DNA of 64,000 bases from Rotaria socialis. Its lineage: Eukaryota > Rotifera > Eurotatoria > Philodinida > Philodinidae. This document shows, piece by piece, positions 58,469 to 64,000 of this stretch. The stretch's first letter is position 1. Every line of letters begins with the position of its first letter. A model generated the notes under the pieces. It worked only from the letters and a program-made list of their open reading frames with translations, was not told the origin of the DNA and ran no database searches. The position numbers and the translations under genes were made by a program. The stretch is taken from positions 1-64,000 of the forward strand of contig CAJNYU010000909.1 of the NCBI GenBank assembly GCA_905331475.1. Reading direction: 5' to 3'.

Positions 58469-60232
58469 TTATTGTGACAGATGATTTGCATATGAACGTT
58501 TTAATTCATTAAAATCATAGAAAAAAGAGTCATGTGTCACTGGCTTACAATCTTGTTTAAATCTGACTTCCATTTCATTATATAGCATTCGTACTAACAT
58601 TAGTTCATTATTATCTTCATGTTGATAGATTTCCCATTGAATATTAGCAGCCATCGGCGCAATTTTATCACCCCTCCATCGGTTGTTATCGTAGGTGTAA
58701 ACATCGGAATGATGTACTGCTTTGTCCGAAAAATTAGGAATTTGTAGAAGTGTTGCAAACGGAATAATTGTTTCAGCGTGAGCAAAACGCAGATGTGCAG
58801 TAACATTGCTGGTTGCTTCTATACATGCGTTAATTGAAGTGAAAAAATGCGTTAGCAGTGGTTTTGCCATGTCATATGTTACTGTTGTCCCTTCGATAGA
58901 TGGGCCTTTCTCGTAGAATTCCTATAAATGCAAATACGAATGATTAACGATACCAGATAAAATAAATCTTAGATATTCAAGAACAAAATAGAATACTTCT
59001 GCATCATTGATATAAGCAAACCACATCGATTCGTCTTGATTAAAATATTTCGCTAACATTGCAGCTAAATAGGAGTGGACTTGAGCTGGTGCAACAGAAA
59101 ACATAGCATAAAGCCATAAAACAATATCCACTTCATTGGTCGGCCTATTGGTTTCCATGGGATCGAGATTTTCATCAGAATTAATTTGATATTTTCCATT
59201 AATTAATTGTTCAATAAATTCCTTTTTATAAATTTTTCTCAAGACTTGCCGTGCATATGTTTTGGTTTGTTCTGAATATTTAATTGTATTTACTTTTGTT
59301 TTGATATCAGGATTTTGTTTTTTAAATGTCACATAGTTTGTACATAATTTGTGAAAATGAAGCAAACTTTTGCTTGGTTTTTCATTTGATATTTGAATAT
59401 TACATTCATGTACTGTTAAACCGTTAAGAAATTCTCGAGCACTATCGACGGCACGTTTCACTCCACTTGTTATCACAGAAACAGTATTTGACGAAGTAAA
59501 CAAAGGCTTTAAACGATTAAACAAACGATTTCCAAGACCGAAATGTTCTTCTTTACCCACTTGAGTCAACTCTCCCGATCTAATAAACATGAATCAAATC
59601 TATAATTAATCAGACAGCCTTGTCGAAACTCACCCCACACGAACGTTTTCATGCATGAACCATTCTATATCTTCTTTCAGTTGTTCACCTAATGGTGTCA
59701 GCATATTTTTTTCTTTGGCTACTTGCCAGATTTGTAATGTCTGTCGATCATAATCATGACTGTTAATAAAAGTTCGACTGCCATGTCTTGCAAGTAATTG
59801 CACACAAATCGGTTTATAGCCCATTGGTGGCGAACTTAAAATATTCTTCTTTGGACAATATCTATAAGGTTTTTTCGTTGAATAATGCCGTTGATGATGT
59901 TCATTAGTAGCATGTACAAGATCTGATTCATTCGAAATGATTGTTGAGCATAGTTCTTCTTGAGTAACTACTGGTGCTGATTGTTCGAATTGAACTTTTG
60001 TATTAGATTGTTGAATAAATCGTGTAGTAGCATTTGATTTTGAAATAAAACCGTCGGTACTAAAACTTCTAGCTATGCTTTCATTTGTTTGAATATGATT
60101 GATAGCGTTAATATTGCGAGTTGTGTTTAGAGTCGTAAGATACATGCTAAGAATTTCGTCAAGAGATGGCTGAATATCATGTTGAGCTGGTTCATCATTT
60201 AAATTAGAATTCATTGTTCTACATAAAGCCAT
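58469..60232 (-). CDS. MINPP1-like: Multiple inositol-polyphosphate phosphatase-like histidine acid phosphatase
   Basis: Three minus-strand exons: 59634-60232, about 58997-59579 and 58469-58921, giving 544 residues. The exon 2 donor is either GTATTC at 58996 or a GTTCTT slightly downstream; both keep frame. The catalytic motif RHGSR (RHGxR) lies at residues 149-153, with phospho-acceptor His150. The proton-donor motif HAE is at about 442-444 (LRFAHAETIIPF). Family members remove phosphates from InsP6 and lower inositol phosphates. The ~135-residue N-terminal extension is polar (MNSNLNDEPAQHDIQPSLDE). Unlike vertebrate MINPP1 there is no signal peptide and the C-terminus has no SDEL-type ER signal, so a cytosolic location is possible, or an upstream exon was missed. 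Confidence 0.85.
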
Positions 60233-62813
60233 GATTTGATTGTTTGAAAGAAAATAAATCTGTCAAAAAGCAAAAAAAACTGTTACTACAAACCATCTTG
60301 CTTTTTTTTCATTTTTTTGTTTGCATCTGCACGAACGCACCTCGCGCTGTTTGTATGACCTCCAATAGAATTTTAACAATTCAATTATCTAACTATGAAT
60401 TCATACAATATGCTGATAGAATATTTCAATGATAGCGATAGTTTTAACCGAATAGATGATAACCATATTATTGAATCGTATGTACATGTGCAGACGATAT
60501 AAATATGTGACTAATTTCATAAAAATATCCTCGAGTAGCTGAAACATGGCGGACCGTAGTAAAATAAATTGAGTGCATGCTTTATTCTCGTCATTTGACA
60601 GAAAGAGAAGAAAAAAAATAACATACTCTTTCTATCATTAAGTATGGTCGTCTTTTTTGCTTTCTCCGAAGACGCAACCAAGAGTAAACATGATACCTTT
60701 AGTAATGCCTGGCATTTCTGTGATTTAGATTCTAGGATATTGCGTGCTAGTTACATTTCTTTTAATGAGTCATAGAAAAAATTGTTTTTGAAAATAACAA
60801 ATATAGATCTGAACGTCTGTATTGACATTTAAAAGTATTCACAATATCTTAATTTCTATTGTTTTACCTATACATGGGGTTAGAGTGTGTTTATATTGGT
60901 CGACTATTTGATATACTGATAAACACTATGCGATATTTATTTAACAAGAACTTCGAAAAAAATGAAAATAAAGCTAATGGATATAAATAAATTTCGCGTG
61001 TCATTTGATGTCAAAATCAAACTAAACTGAAATAAAAACATGAAATCTACTCTGGTGATTCTATTTACAAAAAACACCCATCAGTTTCTTAAATATGCAG
61101 CATAAAATCTTATATCGATCAATTTTGTTTTCAGTTTACAATCGAAGATCTTCGTAGGGAAAAGAAAAATACTATCGCTAAACGAATAGATGTTACGGTG
61201 TGCATTTTTACCCTTTTCTTCTTTCAGCTTGATTTTTATGTATGGCGGTTACTTTACTGTCAAATCGCATCGGTATTTATAATTGAATTATGAAAACTTG
61301 AAAGTATTTTGGAAATATGCAATTACTTTTGATCATTTTAATAATAATAATATACCATTAACAGGACACATGCAGCCGAATTTAAGTCGCTGAAAGAAAC
61401 AGGAGAACCATAAAAAAATATCAAGTCGTTCGGTTGGAAATGTTTTCACATTTTTAATGACACTTTATTTTTCTTGGAATTGTAAACACATCAATGAAAG
61501 GAAAAAGGTGATGCTGGTAACTTGGTTAAATCAACTAAATTTTTTCAACATCAAGACTATGTGAGACTTAACTAACTCAAGTTAATATTCCGTGAACTGC
61601 ATTCTAGCATCGTTATGATGTATACAATCAAGAGTATTTGCATATATGTTTCAGAAAGTTTATAACTATCATAAATACCATTGAACTAAACGAGTATGCT
61701 CCATATGAAACATTAGACTTCATCCCGAAAAAATACTACAAATATTCGATTTGGCAAAAGAAACTCGAATGAGACCTAGTTTCACGACATTAGCTATTGT
61801 ATTGTGAAATAAATTGATTTAAACATATACGCATCTGCATATGTTTTTCAATTTCACATACAGTTTCACACAGCGTTCATTTTATTTCGATAAACAATTT
61901 CTGTGCTAAGTGCCGATGACGATTCTTCAGACAATCAAAATAGACTAATTTACTGATACAAGTGTAATAAATATCACTAAGAGCTTTCCATTAAACAACT
62001 TCAAACAAAAGCACTTTCATATGAAATATACTATTCACAACACGCTAGTAGATAAAAAAAAATGGTGATGATCTACTCGGCTAGATTTGAGCTTAACCAC
62101 ACATCTTTTGTTATGAATCAGTTCAAACTCTTAGAGAAGCGTCATATATCAGTCAAAAATGTGCTAGAAGAAGTAGAGACTGATCAACTAGACAACTGCC
62201 AACATCTGTACAAAACAAACAGTTACGATATATTTAACGTTTGCCGGTGATTTATGCATTGGCTTACACATTTAGTCATTAGCGATCGCACAAGCTGTGC
62301 TCGTTTATTTTTGTAGGTTTGGGTGTTTCTGACAGATTGATTAAAGACAGACACTAGAAGGTGAAACCAAATCATTAGTTTGAGACGTAAACCAATGGAG
62401 AATAACGCAACGCCATCTAACCTAATCCAAAATTAAAATACTCGAATCTCACTGCAAGCAATATATCGTGCTGTGTAGAAAGACATCTGATTCTATTTTT
62501 TTTCTGTAATAATTAAAAAAATAATTCAAGCATGAATTGCAGCATTCTCAAATAGTTAAATAATAAACGAATCGATTCCAGTGAAAAAGAACATGATGAA
62601 TACATATATATTTCTTATAAATACTAACACACAATTACAATAGATTCATATTTTTTCGCGTTCTAGGAAGTATTTTATTTTTGAATTTCAATACACAATA
62701 TTTGTTTGTAAGAATGAGATCGATCTTTAATGTTGAATATTGCTATTGAACTCGTGTATAATTCTAGTAGAAAATCCCTACAAACAAATCTAGTTAAATG
62801 TAACGATAGTAGT
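60233..62813. other. 2.6-kb intergenic region
   Basis: AT-rich; frames at 60244 and 62062 have no motifs. No RNA gene or long inverted repeat was noticed before the MITE at 62814. Confidence 0.4.
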
Positions 62814-62972
62814 TAGTGATGCCACCAGAAATTTTTATTTTGGGGCAGCGGGCTTAGCCCTCAATTACAACGTGATAATAGATTTACGGCAATATCAGAA
62901 AAGATTATAGAGGGTGTGTGAAAATTTTCAAAAACTCTGGAGGAGCTCAGCTCCTCTGTGGCGCCACCACTA
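62814..62972. mobile_element. 159-bp hAT-like MITE with 8-bp target-site duplication
   Basis: The element begins TAGTGATGCCACCAGA and ends, on the opposite strand, TAGTGGTGGCGCCACAGA. It is flanked by perfect 8-bp repeats ATAGTAGT (62806-62813 and 62973-62980), as produced by hAT transposition. The interior has an AGGAGCTCAGCTCCT palindrome near 62941. Non-coding. Confidence 0.85.
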
Positions 62973-62980
62973 ATAGTAGT

Positions 62981-63459
62981 ATGTTATTTTTGTATAGATA
63001 TATTTCTCATAAGTATTATATCGAAGTTTCACCTGAAAATGACATATTACTTGCTCTATAAGCAATCATACTATTTACGATACTTCTAATATCACGATTC
63101 ATTTGTTTTCTATTCATACATTATCTTGTGATTTGCATACAGTGCAAAGGCTACTACCGTTTTATCACAAGCCTTCGTTTCAATTTCGATCAATGACGTT
63201 TAATATGACTAAGATGGAAATAGGCAAATTATTTCATCGCACGTGTAATATTTTGCAACCTACCGAGACAGTGAGTCTATATGTTTATCTAGACATGTAA
63301 TGTGACAGAAAGCAAAAAGGTATTTGCAAGTGAAGGTTGATTCTTACGATCATACACATATAACCAACTTAGAAAGGGCTGTCAGCTTTCAGTATCATTT
63401 TTAGAAATCAATCAGTTTTTCATTGAATATTGTCCACAATTAAAAGCACAACTTTATCT
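62981..63459. other. Upstream region of the ADP-ribosyltransferase gene
   Basis: Presumed promoter and 5' leader. A 65-codon frame at 63103-63300 has no recognisable feature. Confidence 0.4.
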
Positions 63460-64000
63460 ATGGAAGATATCAATGATCGTATCGATACGCAACATCGTTT
63501 TTATGATGCAGATAGAGAACCAGGTATTATGATGGCTCCGGTAGAGGGATACAATGACAAACCTTTAGTTCCACTTGAAGAAGCAGTCGCACCGTTTATT
63601 CTGCGCATGCCTACTATTCTAGCTAAAGTGGAACAGTGCAAACAATATGCTGCGGATTATCATGACAATAATCTTTCAATTGATGAATTAGCTGCAATTA
63701 AACTTTACACATTGGAATGGAGCCCATATCAAGATTCGCTTTACTACATTCTTAATACAATACTACGAACGGAAGATCGTACAGCTTTGAAACCATGGTT
63801 TCTATATTTGAAACTTATTCTTACAGGACTAGCCCGTCTTCCAACGAATCAACATCGAGTTTATCGTGGAGTTACATTAGTCAACGATGACCAGTATCGA
63901 CAAGGAAATACAATTGTTTGGTGGGGTTTTTCATCATGTTCAACAAAAAGAAATGTTTCGGAACATGAAATTTTTTTAAATGAAACTGGTGAGAAAACAC
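63460..64000 (+). CDS. NAD:arginine ADP-ribosyltransferase, C-terminus beyond the window
   Basis: The frame is open from ATG at 63460 to the window end (180 codons). Helical region: PLEEAVAPFILRMPTILAKV and DELAAIKLYTLEWSPYQDSL, the latter matching the conserved aa(I/L)xxYT segment of eukaryotic ARTs. The R-S-E fold elements follow: the Arg strand in HRVYRGVTL and the STS-like motif in WWGFSSCSTK. The catalytic ExE loop should lie just beyond 64000. There is no signal peptide, unlike vertebrate ecto-ARTs. Bdelloids carry many intracellular R-S-E ARTs of unknown substrate. Such enzymes transfer ADP-ribose from NAD+ to protein (arginine in characterised members). Start chosen as the first in-frame ATG. 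Confidence 0.8.
   Translation, partial: MEDINDRIDTQHRFYDADREPGIMMAPVEGYNDKPLVPLEEAVAPFILRMPTILAKVEQCKQYAADYHDNNLSIDELAAIKLYTLEWSPYQDSLYYILNTILRTEDRTALKPWFLYLKLILTGLARLPTNQHRVYRGVTLVNDDQYRQGNTIVWWGFSSCSTKRNVSEHEIFLNETGEKT

Overview
The window looks like nuclear DNA of a bdelloid rotifer, probably Rotaria- or Adineta-like. It is AT-rich, most introns are short (about 45-75 nt) with GT..AG ends, and the gene content fits: NHL-repeat beta-propeller, D8C-domain membrane protein, arginine ADP-ribosyltransferase, FMRFamide-type GPCR, MINPP phosphatase and several lineage-specific secreted Cys-rich proteins. The organism call is inference from gene style; no marker gene settles it. Most genes were assembled by hand from GT/AG boundaries and reading phase, and in each multi-exon model described as closed the summed exon length divides by three.

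Layout. 0.8-3.4 kb: three consecutive + strand genes for small secreted or membrane proteins (Ly6-like, Cys-rich with hydrophobic tail, mucin-like type I). 5.2-6.2 kb: NHL gene broken by two in-frame stops, abutting a ~105-bp foldback. 8.5-9.4 kb: type II membrane D8C protein. 10.7-14.3 kb: no convincing gene, but palindromic elements and a hAT-like MITE with an 8-bp target duplication. 14.8-15.8 kb: 6-phosphogluconate-dehydrogenase-like enzyme. 16.0-18.7 kb (-) and 19.3-21.7 kb (+): a head-to-head pair, a TAX1BP1/CALCOCO-like autophagy receptor and calcineurin B; the last intron of calcineurin B carries an 899-bp Tc1/mariner-like foldback. 22.4-25.7 kb (-): a large decaying membrane-protein gene with several stops and frameshifts. 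27.4-28.6 kb: an ethanolamine/choline-kinase-like protein without the catalytic His and Asp. 29.1-30.1 kb (-): an Ala-rich/RG-rich protein of unknown function with a GC-AG intron. 33.4-36.2 kb: a single-pass membrane PDZ protein. 40.4-41.7 kb (-): casein kinase 1. 43.0-43.5 kb: SAM-like domain protein. 45.9-46.9 kb: GPCR. 51.6-52.2 kb (-): ETS factor. 54.8-55.5 kb: two palindromic elements. 56.5-57.4 kb (-): secreted two-module Cys-rich protein. 58.5-60.2 kb (-): MINPP-like phosphatase. 62.8 kb: second hAT-like MITE. 63.5 kb to the edge: ADP-ribosyltransferase, cut by the window end.

The genes do not form an operon or an obvious pathway. Calcineurin B, CK1, the PDZ protein, the GPCR and MINPP are ordinary signalling components scattered along the chromosome. 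The notable themes are (i) gene decay, mostly TGG-to-TGA and CAA/CAG-to-stop changes plus short-repeat slippage, and (ii) many small non-autonomous inverted-repeat elements in introns and intergenic DNA. I saw no rRNA, convincing tRNA, CRISPR array or complete autonomous transposon. Intergenic stretches were read by eye, so small exons may have been missed.
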